Shown piece by piece: positions 18,943-28,223 of a DNA stretch of 64,000 bases. The stretch comes from HKCCE3408 sp038530555 (GTDB lineage: Bacteria > Pseudomonadota > Alphaproteobacteria > Rhodobacterales > Rhodobacteraceae). Each line of letters begins with the position of its first letter. Position 1 is the stretch's first letter. The stretch is from positions 186,001 to 250,000 of the forward strand of contig JBCBCN010000005.1 of NCBI GenBank assembly GCA_038530555.1, written 5' to 3'. The notes beneath the pieces were generated by a model. The model saw only the letters and a program-made list of their open reading frames with translations, did not search any database and had not been told where the DNA came from. A program made the translations under genes and the position numbers.

Positions 18943-21348
18943 CTATGATCCGCGCGGCTTGGCGCGCAGGGTGGGCGCGGCCTCACTTGGGTCCTCCGGC
19001 CAGGGATGCTTGGGATAGCGCGCGCGCATGTCTTTGCGCACATCTCCATAGGAGCCTTGCCAAAAGCCCGGCAGATCTTCTGTGATTTGGATCGATCGAC
19101 CGGCGGGCGACAGGAGCACGAAGCGGAGCGCTAAGCGGTCCGGGCCAAGCCGTGGATGCTCGGTCACGCCGAACACCTCCTGGAGGCGCACCGATACTTC
19201 AGGACCCTCTGGGCCGTAGGCGATAGCCACGCCGCGCCCGAGCGGGCTTCGCCAGGTCTCTGGCGCCACCCGGTCAAGCTCGTTGCGCTCGGGCCAGCTT
19301 AGCGAGGCCGAAAGCGCCTCGAACGGATCCCATTTGCGGAGATCTTCAGCGCTCTTCCTGCCTATCAGATAGGGCGCGGCCCAATGCTCTAGCCCGCCGG
19401 TCAGCGCTTCGTCAGACATATCCGCGAGGCCCGCGAAGGCAATCCGGGCGCGAAGCCGCTTGGTACGGTCGGTCCACTTCAGGCAGCTCAGGCCGAGGCG
19501 TCTGATGCCCTCGATCACGGCTTTTGTGACGGCCTCATCCGGCACGTCGAGCCAGGGCACCTCATTGAGGACCACCGCGCCCAAGCTTTCCTGGCGTAGG
19601 GTTTCAACCCGGCGGTGGCGCTCGGACCAACGGCAGACATCCTGCCAAGCGATGCGCTCTGCGGACACGGCGCGCAACTCAGCCTCCGTGATGGCCAGGG
19701 CGCGATGGATGCGCGCCTCACGCCCTGCTGCGTCAAGGTCGCAGACCACGAGATACGGGTCTGCCGCCAGACTGTCCTCGGGTTTGAGCCGTGCGCCGCG
19801 CCCGCCGGTCAAAAGATAGCTCGGCTGAGATCCCGGACGCCGCTGCGCAAGGCGATCGGGATAAGCCAGGGCCAGGGCCTCCGCCGCGCTGTAGTTAGAC
19901 GGCGTGTCGCCCGTGAAACTCGCCAAACGGCGCGCTTGCGCTTTGATGGCGCCATAGGCTCGATCGCCTGATTTGAGCGCGCGCAACCTCAGCGACAGAT
20001 CGGCACCTGCGCTTGGCGTGGGATCGGCCTCAGAGAGGAGCGCGGCCAGTTCTGCCCCCGTTCGCCCCCCATCCAGCACCATCTTGGCCAAGCGCGGATG
20101 CACCGGTACCCGGCCGAGGCTGCGCCCGTGATCGGTGATCCGCCCTTGGCTGTCGAGCGCGCCAAGTTGAACCAGCAAATCGCGTGCCTGGGCCAGGGCG
20201 GCCTGGGGCGGCGGGTTTAGAAATCGCAGAGCATCGGCGCCGCCCCACAGCGCAAGTTGCAAGGCCAGATCGCTCAGATCGGCGCGCTCGATCTCGGGTG
20301 GTGCGAAGGCGGGAAGGGCGCCCTCGGCCGCCTTCATCCAATTGCGCCAGCACTGACCCGCCTGCACCCGGCCCGCGCGGCCGCGGCGTTGATCGGCCTC
20401 GGCCCGGCTGACCGGCTCGGTGGCAAGCCGGCTCATCCCAGTGCCGGGGTCAAATCGCGGACGCCGGGCCAGGCCGCTGTCGATGACCATGGAGATATCG
20501 GCGATTGTGAGCGAGGTTTCGGCGATTGATGTCGCCAGGACCAGCTTCCGGCGGCCATCCGGCTCAGGCGTGATCGCGGCGCGTTGCGGCGCGGCGGGCA
20601 GGGTGCCGTAGAGGACGTGAAGCGCGACCTCTTTGTCCAGATGCGGGCGCAGGAGCCCGGCGGTCTCCTCGATCTCACGCTGGCCCGGCAGAAAGACCAA
20701 GATCCCACCCTCGGCCGCTTCCAAAGCCTTGAGGATCAGGTCCTGCATCTGACGCGGCAGGCTTTGGCCCTTCGGCGGTGGGGCATCGCGCCAATGGGTG
20801 GTGACGGCGAAGGCGCGGCCCGCGCTGGTGATCCGCGGCGCGTCGTCCATCAAGCCGGCGACGGGCGCGGCATCGAGCGTCGCGGACATCACCACAATGC
20901 GCAGATCGGGGCGCAGCGCTTGGCGGACTTCCCAAGCAAGCGCGAGGCCCAGATCGGCTTGCAAGGCACGCTCGTGAAATTCGTCGAAGATGACCGTCCC
21001 GATCCCAGGCAGATCCGGGTCGCGCTGGATCATCGCGGTAAAGACACCCTCGGTGACCACTTCGATGCGCGTCTGCGGCCCGATCTTGCGCGCCCCGCGG
21101 ATCCGAAAGCCGACCCTGTCGCCCACCCGCTCACCCAGGAGATCGGCCATACGCTCAGCTGCGGCGCGGGCGGCCAGGCGGCGCGGCTCTAGCATGATGA
21201 TCCGGCCCTCGAACCGGCCGTCGCGCAAAAGCGCCAAGGGCACACCGGTGGTTTTGCCCGCGCCCGGTGGCGCTTCGAGAACCGCCCGACCAGCTTCGGA
21301 CAACGCGTCGGCCAGTTCAGGCAGGACATGGTCGATAGGCAGGGACAT
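18943..21348 (-). CDS. hrpB: ATP-dependent RNA helicase HrpB
   Basis: An 801-aa DEAH-family helicase. Walker A is GAGKTT at residues 29-34, Walker B reads FDEFHER near residue 120, motif III is VMSATLD, and motif VI is QRRGRAGR. The C-terminal third ends with the HrpB-specific region containing RYPKHPWPEDP. HrpB is common in proteobacteria, and its RNA target is poorly defined. The gene stands alone, convergent with the DUF2235 gene and divergent from meaB. Confidence 0.94.
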   Translation of the reverse strand: MSLPIDHVLPELADALSEAGRAVLEAPPGAGKTTGVPLALLRDGRFEGRIIMLEPRRLAARAAAERMADLLGERVGDRVGFRIRGARKIGPQTRIEVVTEGVFTAMIQRDPDLPGIGTVIFDEFHERALQADLGLALAWEVRQALRPDLRIVVMSATLDAAPVAGLMDDAPRITSAGRAFAVTTHWRDAPPPKGQSLPRQMQDLILKALEAAEGGILVFLPGQREIEETAGLLRPHLDKEVALHVLYGTLPAAPQRAAITPEPDGRRKLVLATSIAETSLTIADISMVIDSGLARRPRFDPGTGMSRLATEPVSRAEADQRRGRAGRVQAGQCWRNWMKAAEGALPAFAPPEIERADLSDLALQLALWGGADALRFLNPPPQAALAQARDLLVQLGALDSQGRITDHGRSLGRVPVHPRLAKMVLDGGRTGAELAALLSEADPTPSAGADLSLRLRALKSGDRAYGAIKAQARRLASFTGDTPSNYSAAEALALAYPDRLAQRRPGSQPSYLLTGGRGARLKPEDSLAADPYLVVCDLDAAGREARIHRALAITEAELRAVSAERIAWQDVCRWSERHRRVETLRQESLGAVVLNEVPWLDVPDEAVTKAVIEGIRRLGLSCLKWTDRTKRLRARIAFAGLADMSDEALTGGLEHWAAPYLIGRKSAEDLRKWDPFEALSASLSWPERNELDRVAPETWRSPLGRGVAIAYGPEGPEVSVRLQEVFGVTEHPRLGPDRLALRFVLLSPAGRSIQITEDLPGFWQGSYGDVRKDMRARYPKHPWPEDPSEAAPTLRAKPRGS

Positions 21349-21531
21349 GGTCGGCGGAGGCTCAAGCGCAAGTATGGCCCATTGGCACGTGGCGCGCTGT
21401 CCGCGTCAATGGGCCCATGCTTAAGAGCCCGTGCTTGCTGGCTGGCGCTCTAAGCGCTCTGGACAAGGGCGCCGCGATCCGCACAGTTGGCCAGGCTGCG
21501 ATCCCGGCCCAAGATGATAGGCCCCACGTCC

Positions 21532-22533
21532 ATGGAAGACCCCTCCGCCCTGACCAATGACCACGACGCCTTGAGCGCGCGCATTTTGCACGGTGACCGG
21601 CGGGCTTTGGCGCGGGCGGTGACCCTGGTCGAGAGCACCCGGCCCGATCATCGCGATCAGGCGCGTGGCCTGCTCGAGACCCTGCGAGGTGCTGGGCGTG
21701 AGGCGCTGCGGATCGGTCTTTCAGGCACACCTGGTGTGGGCAAGTCGAGCTTTATCGAAGCCTTTGGTGCCATGCTCGTGGCGCGGGGCTTGCGCGTGGC
21801 AGTCCTTGCGGTCGACCCGTCTTCGGCGCGGTCCGGTGGTTCGATCTTGGGCGATAAAACCCGCATGGAGCGATTGTCTCGGATGCCGGAGGCTTTTATC
21901 CGTCCCTCGCCCTCCGCGACGCATCTGGGCGGCGTGGCCCGCCGCACGCGGGACGCGGTGGCGCTCTGTGAGGCGGCCGGCTTCGACGTGGTGCTGATCG
22001 AGACGGTCGGGGTAGGGCAGTCAGAAACCGTGGTGGCTGAGATGTGCGATCTCTTCGTGCTGCTTTTGGCGCCTGCGGGGGGCGATGAGCTTCAGGGCGT
22101 GAAACGCGGTATCATGGAGCGAGCGGACCTGATCCTGGTCAACAAGGCCGACGGCGATCTGAAGGCGACGGCGACACGCACGGTGGCCGACTATTCCGGC
22201 GCGCTGCACCTGCTGCGCAAGCGGCCCCAGGACCCGGAGGACTTTCCCAAGGCGATGGCGATTTCAGCGCTGGAAGAGATCGGTTTGGACACGGCCTGGG
22301 ACGAGATGACGGCGCTGGCCGAATGGCGGCGTGAGGCGGGCTGGTGGGGCAAGACCCGGGCTGCGCAAGCCGTTCATTGGTTCGAGGAAGACGTGCGCGA
22401 GGGGCTACTGGCGCGGCTGCGTGAGCGGGGCGTCCGCGCGGGCTTGAGCCGTTTGGCCGAGGCGGTGGCGCGGGGAGAAATAAGCCCCGAGGCGGCGGCC
22501 GCCAAAGCGCTGGACGATCTGAGCCGAAGCTAG
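21532..22533 (+). CDS. meaB: methylmalonyl-CoA mutase-associated GTPase MeaB
   Basis: A 333-aa G3E-family GTPase with P-loop GTPGVGKS at about residues 65-72, DPSSARSGGSILGDKTRM, DVVLIETVGVGQSE and NKADGD. MeaB gates cofactor loading and protects methylmalonyl-CoA mutase (or ethylmalonyl-CoA mutase). The mutase is not in the window. ATG 21532 matches the family start; the frame is open to 21487. The stop overlaps the convergent HlyU-family gene by 4 bp. Confidence 0.93.
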   Translation: MEDPSALTNDHDALSARILHGDRRALARAVTLVESTRPDHRDQARGLLETLRGAGREALRIGLSGTPGVGKSSFIEAFGAMLVARGLRVAVLAVDPSSARSGGSILGDKTRMERLSRMPEAFIRPSPSATHLGGVARRTRDAVALCEAAGFDVVLIETVGVGQSETVVAEMCDLFVLLLAPAGGDELQGVKRGIMERADLILVNKADGDLKATATRTVADYSGALHLLRKRPQDPEDFPKAMAISALEEIGLDTAWDEMTALAEWRREAGWWGKTRAAQAVHWFEEDVREGLLARLRERGVRAGLSRLAEAVARGEISPEAAAAKALDDLSRS

Positions 22534-22808
22534 CGGAAGATCGCCTCGCCCTGCTGATCAATGAGGGATTTGGCCTTTAGTAGTGAGACCCGAATGGCCT
22601 CGTCCTGGCTGGGGCAGACGTCGGCGCGGATCATCATGTGGGTCTGCGTCTGGCCATCGGCCTCCCGCTCAATCCGCGCGCCGATCCTAAAACCGCCGGC
22701 CTCCTTGGCGGGCTCGGGCGTGATGCGGAAGCCGTTATAATCCTCAGATGCCGGGCCTTTCGCGCCACCGCCCGATCCGCCGCCGAAAAGTTTTTTGAGA
22801 AGGGACAT
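22530..22808 (-). CDS. HlyU-family protein
   Basis: A 92-aa protein with a Gly-rich N-terminal stretch (LLKKLFGGGSGGG), then YNGFRITPEPAKEAGGFRIGARIE and an end reading KAKSLIDQQGEAIF, the HlyU-family pattern. Vibrio HlyU activates haemolysin genes, but alphaproteobacterial members are mostly uncharacterised, so regulatory function is inferred only. It is convergent with meaB. Confidence 0.75.
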   Translation of the reverse strand: MSLLKKLFGGGSGGGAKGPASEDYNGFRITPEPAKEAGGFRIGARIEREADGQTQTHMMIRADVCPSQDEAIRVSLLKAKSLIDQQGEAIFR

Positions 22809-22864
22809 TTTGTGCGGCTCCGCGTAGTTGCTCGCGCTTTAGCTTAGTTCCGTACGCGCGGCCG

Positions 22865-23245
22865 TCACCCGGATTTTACGAGCCTTTGCCGCAGCCATGT
22901 AACGAGGTCATCCAAAGGCATCGTGTCATCGGCAACTGCAACAACCATATCGTCGATCAAGTCGCCTTCCCTCAGTACCAGGGAATAGCCACTGCGGCGG
23001 ATCAGAAGTTCCATCAATAAAAATGCTGTGCGTTTATTTCCGTCTGTGAATGCATGATTTTTGACAACGGCGTGCAGCAGGGCCGCTGCCTTACAAGCTA
23101 TCGGTTTATAATAGCCCGAATAAGGGCGTGCGAGAGCGGATTGAAGAAGGTGCTCATTCACCGCGCCGTCACGCCCACCGCCCGTAGACAACGCGTCGAA
23201 ATGCGCGGAGAGCGCGTCGGCCAATGTAACTCGGTAATGCCGCAT
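22865..23245 (-). CDS. doc: Doc-type (Fic-fold) toxin of a type II toxin-antitoxin module
   Basis: A 126-aa protein with the Doc version of the Fic motif, HAFTDGNKR at residues 64-72, followed by TAFLLMELL. Doc toxins phosphorylate elongation factor Tu and stop translation; full Fic proteins use GNGR where Doc has GNKR. Its ATG directly abuts the TAA of a small upstream ORF (TAAATG), the normal antitoxin-toxin order. The DNA is more AT-rich than the flanking genes, which suggests acquisition. Confidence 0.9.
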   Translation of the reverse strand: MRHYRVTLADALSAHFDALSTGGGRDGAVNEHLLQSALARPYSGYYKPIACKAAALLHAVVKNHAFTDGNKRTAFLLMELLIRRSGYSLVLREGDLIDDMVVAVADDTMPLDDLVTWLRQRLVKSG

Positions 23246-23413
23246 TTAGCGTTTTGCGAGCCGCTCCAAGGCTTCACGATGATCCGATACCGTCTCTTTG
23301 AGTACGCGTTTCGTTACTGAGCTCGCCTTTGAGATTTTTGTGCTCTTAAGCGCTCGCGAAAACCGATTTGTCTTTGTTTGGTTCTCAATCGCGGATTTGA
23401 CGGCCTGAGACAT
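23246..23413 (-). CDS. small antitoxin partner of Doc (55 aa)
   Basis: The reverse strand encodes a 55-residue Lys/Arg-rich protein beginning MSQAVKSAIENQTKTNRFSR and ending KETVSDHREALERLAKR. It is shorter than P1 Phd (73 aa) and lacks an obvious Phd DNA-binding N-terminus; the DHREALERLA tail may be the toxin-neutralising helix. The start lies only 7 nt after the rpoD stop, and its AGGTGG binding site overlaps that stop. The antitoxin role is inferred from position, since the stop abuts the doc start codon. Confidence 0.75.
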   Translation of the reverse strand: MSQAVKSAIENQTKTNRFSRALKSTKISKASSVTKRVLKETVSDHREALERLAKR

Positions 23414-23420
23414 AATCCAC

Positions 23421-25418
23421 CTACTGATCCAAGAAACTCCGCAGCTTCCGGCTTCGGCTCGGATGCTTTAGCTTGCGCAGGGCTTTCGCTTCGATTTGGC
23501 GGATCCGCTCTCGCGTGACGCTGAACTGCTGACCCACTTCCTCAAGCGTGTGGTCGGTGTTCATGCCGATGCCGAAACGCATGCGCAGCACCCGCTCTTC
23601 GCGCGGCGTGAGCGAAGCGAGGACACGGGTCGTGGTTTCTTTGAGGTTCTCTTGGATTGCTGAATCGAGCGGCAGAACGGCGTTCTTGTCCTCGATGAAA
23701 TCGCCCAGCTGACTGTCTTCCTCATCGCCGATGGGCGTCTCGAGGCTGATCGGCTCCTTGGCAATCTTCATAACCTTGCGGACCTTCTCAAGCGGCATCT
23801 GCAGCTTTTCGGCCAGCTCTTCCGGCGTCGGCTCACGGCCGATTTCATGGAGCATCTGGCGGCCGGTCCGCACCAGCTTGTTGATCGTTTCGATCATATG
23901 GACCGGGATGCGGATCGTACGCGCCTGATCAGCGATGGAGCGGGTGATCGCCTGACGGATCCACCAGGTCGCGTAGGTCGAAAATTTATAGCCGCGGCGG
24001 TACTCGAATTTATCGACAGCTTTCATCAGGCCGATATTACCCTCCTGGATTAGGTCCAGGAATTGCAGGCCGCGATTGGTGTATTTCTTGGCGATCGAGA
24101 TCACGAGGCGCAGATTGGCCTCGACCATTTCCTTCTTGGCCTGGCGGGCCTCCTTTTCGCCCTTTTGCACCTGCGCAACGATGCGGCGGAACTCGCTGAT
24201 ATCGAGACCCACATACTGACCAACCTGGGCCATATCCCCGCGCAGCTCTTCGATCTTGTCGCGGCTGCGGTCAAAAAGCGCCTGCCAGCCGCGGCCAGAT
24301 TTTTCCATCATCCGGTCGATCCAGGACGGGTCGAGCTCGTGGCCCTTATACTCTTCGACGAATTCACGCCGGTTAATGCGCGCTTGGTCGGCAAGCTTCA
24401 CCAGGCCGCTATCGATCGACATGATCCGGCGGTTGATGCCGTAAAGCTGGTCGATCAGCGCCTCGATCCGGTTGTTGTGCAGATGCAGCTCATTGACCAA
24501 TTCGACGATCTCAGAACGCAGCGCCTGATAGGCTTTCTCGTCTTTTTCCGAAAAGCTGCCGTCCTCGTTCAGTGTCGCGGAGATGCGCAGATCTTGCATC
24601 TCAGAGAGCTGCGTGTAGTCCTGAGCGATGCGGTCCAGGATCTCGAGGACGTGCGGCTTGAGCGCGGCTTCCATCGCCGCCAGGCTCATATTGGCCTGAT
24701 CGTCCTCATCGTCTTCATCATCGTTGTTGATCGGATTGCCGTCGGCATCGAGCTCCTGCTCGGCCTCAGGCTTCGCCTCGGTTGATGGGGCCTCGGCTGT
24801 GGCGGTACCGGCTTGGCCCACGACCGGCTCCTCGTCGTCTTCGCCCATCGAACGCCCGAACGTCGCATCAAGGTCGATCACGTCGCGCAGCAGGATGTCT
24901 TCGTCGAGAAGTTCGTCGCGCCAGATCGTGATGGCTTGGAAGGTCAACGGACTTTCGCAAAGCCCGGCGATCATCGTGTTGCGACCCGCCTCGATACGCT
25001 TGGCGATGGCGATTTCGCCCTCGCGGCTCAGCAGTTCGACCGAGCCCATCTCGCGCAGATACATGCGAACCGGATCGTCCGTGCGGTCGAGCTTTTCGGT
25101 CTCGGACGCGGCAACAGCGACCTCACGAGATGTGGATGCCTCGACAACCTCGGTGCCCTTGGCGGCGCCCTCTTGGTCTTCCTCGGCCTCATCGTCTTCG
25201 ATGACGTTGATGCCCATTTCTGAAAGCATCGACATCACGTCTTCGATCTGTTCCGAGCTGACCTGATCAGGCGGCAGGACCGTGTTGAGCTGATCATACG
25301 TGATGTAGCCGCGCGTGCGCGCCTCGGCGATCATCTTCTTCACCGCCGCTTGACTCATGTCCAAGCTAATCTCGGCCTCGTCCCCGTCCTGCTTACGGTC
25401 GTCGGTATCTTTGGCCAT
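23421..25418 (-). CDS. rpoD: RNA polymerase primary sigma factor RpoD (sigma-70)
   Basis: A 665-aa group 1 sigma factor. Region 1.1 is at the N-terminus (MSQAAVKKMIAEARTRGYIT). A long acidic non-conserved region (about 80-290) holds a run of Asp/Glu. Regions 2.1-2.4 include LRLVISIAKKYTNRGLQFLDL and YATWWIRQAITR, and region 4 has TLEEVGQQFSVTRERIRQIE. The ATG at 25418 is preceded by AAGGAT at about 7 nt; the longer frame to 25484 is not needed. It follows dnaG by 99 bp, and the Doc antitoxin begins 7 nt after its stop. Confidence 0.97.
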   Translation of the reverse strand: MAKDTDDRKQDGDEAEISLDMSQAAVKKMIAEARTRGYITYDQLNTVLPPDQVSSEQIEDVMSMLSEMGINVIEDDEAEEDQEGAAKGTEVVEASTSREVAVAASETEKLDRTDDPVRMYLREMGSVELLSREGEIAIAKRIEAGRNTMIAGLCESPLTFQAITIWRDELLDEDILLRDVIDLDATFGRSMGEDDEEPVVGQAGTATAEAPSTEAKPEAEQELDADGNPINNDDEDDEDDQANMSLAAMEAALKPHVLEILDRIAQDYTQLSEMQDLRISATLNEDGSFSEKDEKAYQALRSEIVELVNELHLHNNRIEALIDQLYGINRRIMSIDSGLVKLADQARINRREFVEEYKGHELDPSWIDRMMEKSGRGWQALFDRSRDKIEELRGDMAQVGQYVGLDISEFRRIVAQVQKGEKEARQAKKEMVEANLRLVISIAKKYTNRGLQFLDLIQEGNIGLMKAVDKFEYRRGYKFSTYATWWIRQAITRSIADQARTIRIPVHMIETINKLVRTGRQMLHEIGREPTPEELAEKLQMPLEKVRKVMKIAKEPISLETPIGDEEDSQLGDFIEDKNAVLPLDSAIQENLKETTTRVLASLTPREERVLRMRFGIGMNTDHTLEEVGQQFSVTRERIRQIEAKALRKLKHPSRSRKLRSFLDQ

Positions 25419-25491
25419 TAAGACATCCTTCAAATTGGCGTTCGGTCGATTGCCCTGGCATCGTTTGTCTTTGCTAACGATCACATATAGC

Positions 25492-25519
25492 GCGAATCAC
25501 TGATTCGCACACCCGAATC
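25492..25519. promoter_or_regulatory. triple GANTC cluster with a 17-bp palindrome between dnaG and rpoD
   Basis: Three GANTC sites lie within 26 bp: GAATC at 25494-25498, GATTC at 25502-25506 and GAATC at 25515-25519, the last touching the dnaG stop codon. The first two lie in a perfect palindrome, GCGAATCA-C-TGATTCGC (25492-25508). GANTC is the CcrM methylation target in alphaproteobacteria, so this leader of rpoD could be methylation-sensitive; the palindrome could also fold as a hairpin behind dnaG. Confidence 0.55.
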
Positions 25520-27437
25520 ACCCTTCTTTTATGTTCTTTCCCGCGTCTTGCACCACATTTCGGAAGCGAGCGCGAATCTCTTCAAGGTCATGCGTGTCAC
25601 CGGTGCCATCGCTTGTTTGCGGCTGTTCGGCGGCCTGTCGTGTCTCCACGGCTTGGTTGAGCCGCCAACGCAAATGAGAGCTGCCGTCCGAAGCGGCAAT
25701 CTCTTCCCGCCCTTCCGACAACTCATGTTCGATGCCACGTCGCGCCGCCAGCTTTGCAAATTCCTCTGCCAAGCAGAGTTTGGCCGTGTCGGCCCGGTCT
25801 GGTGCGCGGATCCAGCTATGAATGATGAGGTGGCGCTGACCAAGCAGTCCTTCAAGAGCAGCGCCGAGGTTTTTCGCCTTTATTTCCTCAAAAATCGCCT
25901 CTTTGTCGCGCAAATTAGTTGCCAGAAGGTAATCGGTCAGAGCGATCTGTCCCGGATCGGCGGCGTCGAGCCGTTCAAGCTCGGCCTCGAAGTCATCAAT
26001 CAGCGCCGGATGGTGCAGCAAACCGGCCAGGATCAGGCCGATCCGCAGGCTATTTTCGTCGAACGCGCCTCCCGCAAGGGCTGAGCCTTTCGCCGCTTGC
26101 GTGGCCTCGCTCGGGCCGGCATCAAAGCCGCGCCGCATCCTTCCTTTTGGCGCGTTCCGAAAGGCCTGCCACCGCAAATCATTGATCGCCTGGCCGTAAT
26201 GGTGGCGCACGGACGGGTCGGGTATGCGGGCGATTGCCTGACGCAGGGTTTGATCCAGCGCGGCCTTACGCTCTGGCGTGTCGAAGGTTTTGCCCTCGGT
26301 CTCGCGCCGCCACAGGAGTGCAACCATCGGCTGCGCCTGATCTAGGATCGCCTGCATCGCGCCCGCGCCTTGGCTGCGCAGGATGTCGTCGGGGTCCTGA
26401 CCCTCCGGCATCAAGGCAAAGCGCAGGGTCTTGCCCGGCACGAGCATCGGCAACGCGATATCAATAAGCCGCATGGCCGCGCGCAGCCCCGCCTTATCAC
26501 CGTCAAGCGCGATGATCGGTTCATCGGCCATTTTCCAGATCAGGCGCAATTGCTCTTCGGTGACCGCCGTGCCGAGCGGCGCGACCGAGGCCTCGAAACC
26601 CGCCTGGCTCAGCGCGATCACGTCCATATAGCCCTCGGCCACGATCAAGGCCTGACCCTGGCCCGCCGCCTCTCGGGCGGGCGCGTGGTTGTAGAGCGCG
26701 CGGCCTTTGTCAAAAAGCTCAGTCTCGCGGCTGTTGAGGTATTTGGCCCGCGCATTGGGGTCCATCGCACGGCCGCCAAAGCCGATGACCACGCCGCGCG
26801 GGTCGCGGATCGGGAATATGATGCGGTCGCGGAACGCGTCATAGGGCGCGCCGCCATCGTCAGGTGTGGTGCACAACCCGGTCGCATCCAACTTCTCGGC
26901 TTCTATCCCTTTGCCGGTCAGCGCCTGAAAGGTGCCCTGGCGCTGATTGGGAGCAAAACCGATCTCGAACCGCTCCAGCGTGGCTGCGCTCAATCCCCTT
27001 CCGTCGAGATAGTCTCGCGCGGCCGCGGCACTTTGCGTTTTCAGCTGCAGGCGAAAATGCTGCACAGCGGCCTCGGTCGCCGCGGCAAGCTCGGTACGGC
27101 GGTCGGCTTTCTCTCGGGCTTGCGGATCGGGCGCTGGCATCGCCATCCCGGCCTCACGGGCCAGGATCTCGACCGCCTCCATAAAGCCGACATTCTCGGT
27201 TTCCTGGACGAATTTGAAGATGTCGCCCTTCGCGTGACAGCCGAAGCAATAGTAAAAGCCTTTGCGGTCTTCGACGTGGAAACTGGCGGTCTTTTCCTGG
27301 TGGAACGGGCAGGGCGCCCAGAGATCGCCTTTGGCCTGGTTTGACTTGCGCATGTCCCACACGACCTTGCGGCCGACGACATCGCCGATCGAGGTGCGTG
27401 ACCTCAGCTCATCCAAAAATCCCGGGGGCAGCGCCAT
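25518..27437 (-). CDS. dnaG: DNA primase
   Basis: A 639-aa primase that makes RNA primers for replication. The CHC2 zinc finger uses C43, H46, C64 and C67 (CPFHQEK and YYCFGCH). The TOPRIM domain has VAEGYMDVIAL and the ALDGDKAGLRAA acidic motif. The C-terminal DnaB-interaction domain is helical and weakly conserved. ATG 27437 starts MALPPGFLDELRSRTSI, as in the family; the upstream open frame to 27752 is antisense noise. dnaG followed by rpoD on one strand is a conserved order. Confidence 0.96.
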   Translation of the reverse strand: MALPPGFLDELRSRTSIGDVVGRKVVWDMRKSNQAKGDLWAPCPFHQEKTASFHVEDRKGFYYCFGCHAKGDIFKFVQETENVGFMEAVEILAREAGMAMPAPDPQAREKADRRTELAAATEAAVQHFRLQLKTQSAAAARDYLDGRGLSAATLERFEIGFAPNQRQGTFQALTGKGIEAEKLDATGLCTTPDDGGAPYDAFRDRIIFPIRDPRGVVIGFGGRAMDPNARAKYLNSRETELFDKGRALYNHAPAREAAGQGQALIVAEGYMDVIALSQAGFEASVAPLGTAVTEEQLRLIWKMADEPIIALDGDKAGLRAAMRLIDIALPMLVPGKTLRFALMPEGQDPDDILRSQGAGAMQAILDQAQPMVALLWRRETEGKTFDTPERKAALDQTLRQAIARIPDPSVRHHYGQAINDLRWQAFRNAPKGRMRRGFDAGPSEATQAAKGSALAGGAFDENSLRIGLILAGLLHHPALIDDFEAELERLDAADPGQIALTDYLLATNLRDKEAIFEEIKAKNLGAALEGLLGQRHLIIHSWIRAPDRADTAKLCLAEEFAKLAARRGIEHELSEGREEIAASDGSSHLRWRLNQAVETRQAAEQPQTSDGTGDTHDLEEIRARFRNVVQDAGKNIKEG

Positions 27438-27513
27438 GGCGCAATTATCGCGGAGCGCCGGGAGCAAGTCCAGGTGACGAGCGGCGCCGGGCGTGACTGT
27501 CTTGGGGATAGTC

Positions 27514-27548
27514 GAAAAAAAGACGCGGCAGGTGGGTCCCGCCGCGTC
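27514..27548 (-). terminator. Rho-independent terminator of the tad gene trio
   Basis: On the reverse strand GACGCGGC (27548-27541) and GCCGCGTC (27529-27522) form a perfect 8-bp stem with an 11-nt loop, followed by seven T. It lies about 40 bp past the last TadE-like gene and separates it from dnaG. Confidence 0.9.
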
Positions 27549-27585
27549 CGAAAAAGAGTTTGTTTGAGCCTCAGGAATGAGGGGC

Positions 27586-28209
27586 TCAGGAATTGGTCGG
27601 GGAGCCGGTCGTATCACCGTCCCCAAGATCGGGTGTCTCGCCCCAATTGCAGCTGACGCAGGCCGGGTCATCGCCGTCATTGAAGGGGATACGGCCGACG
27701 CGCGGACGCGTCGTGGTGAAATTGCTGAACTCCAACGCGCCCAAACCAACATCGAAGGCGGGGCGATAGGGGATCCAGGACTCGACGATCAAGACCGCGT
27801 CTCCGTCGCTCATTACCGGTATCCGGTCGCGCAGGTCTGGAATGTCGCTAGCGCGCAGCTCGGTCCGACCATTGGTCGCGAAGGATCCTTCGAACGAGTA
27901 GTCGTCGGTATCGGCGTCATAGATCAACTGTGTCACCCGGATTGCCGAGCCATTCGGGTTGCGGGTGATGTGCTGAAAGATGTTCGCCAGACCGCGGATA
28001 TCGGACTCGTAGACATCTGCCTCTCCCTGCCGGGAGATCACATCCGCCACCGCATAGGTCGCTTTGACGGAGGTATTGAAGGTGCGGAAGGCGTCAAAAA
28101 AGACAAAGCTCGCCACGAACATGAAGGCCAGAATCGGCGTCATGATCACTGCTTCGAAGGCGACAGCGGCGTCGTCTTTGCGTGTGAAACGCTTAAGAAG
28201 GCTCAACAT
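27586..28209 (-). CDS. TadE-like pilus assembly protein
   Basis: A 207-aa protein with a basic N-terminus, AAVAFEAVIMTPILAFMF, and one hydrophobic helix (about residues 16-40), the TadE-type prepilin-like pattern with a conserved glutamate. The remainder is predicted extracytoplasmic with two Cys in CVSC near the C-terminus. ATG 28209 has AGGG 8 nt upstream; GTG 28218 is the alternative. It is the last gene of a three-gene cluster, 14 bp after the second. TadE/F minor pilins belong to Flp pili, but no tadA, cpaE or flp gene is present here. Confidence 0.78.
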   Translation of the reverse strand: MLSLLKRFTRKDDAAVAFEAVIMTPILAFMFVASFVFFDAFRTFNTSVKATYAVADVISRQGEADVYESDIRGLANIFQHITRNPNGSAIRVTQLIYDADTDDYSFEGSFATNGRTELRASDIPDLRDRIPVMSDGDAVLIVESWIPYRPAFDVGLGALEFSNFTTTRPRVGRIPFNDGDDPACVSCNWGETPDLGDGDTTGSPTNS

Positions 28210-28223
28210 AGCAGTCACCCTAT

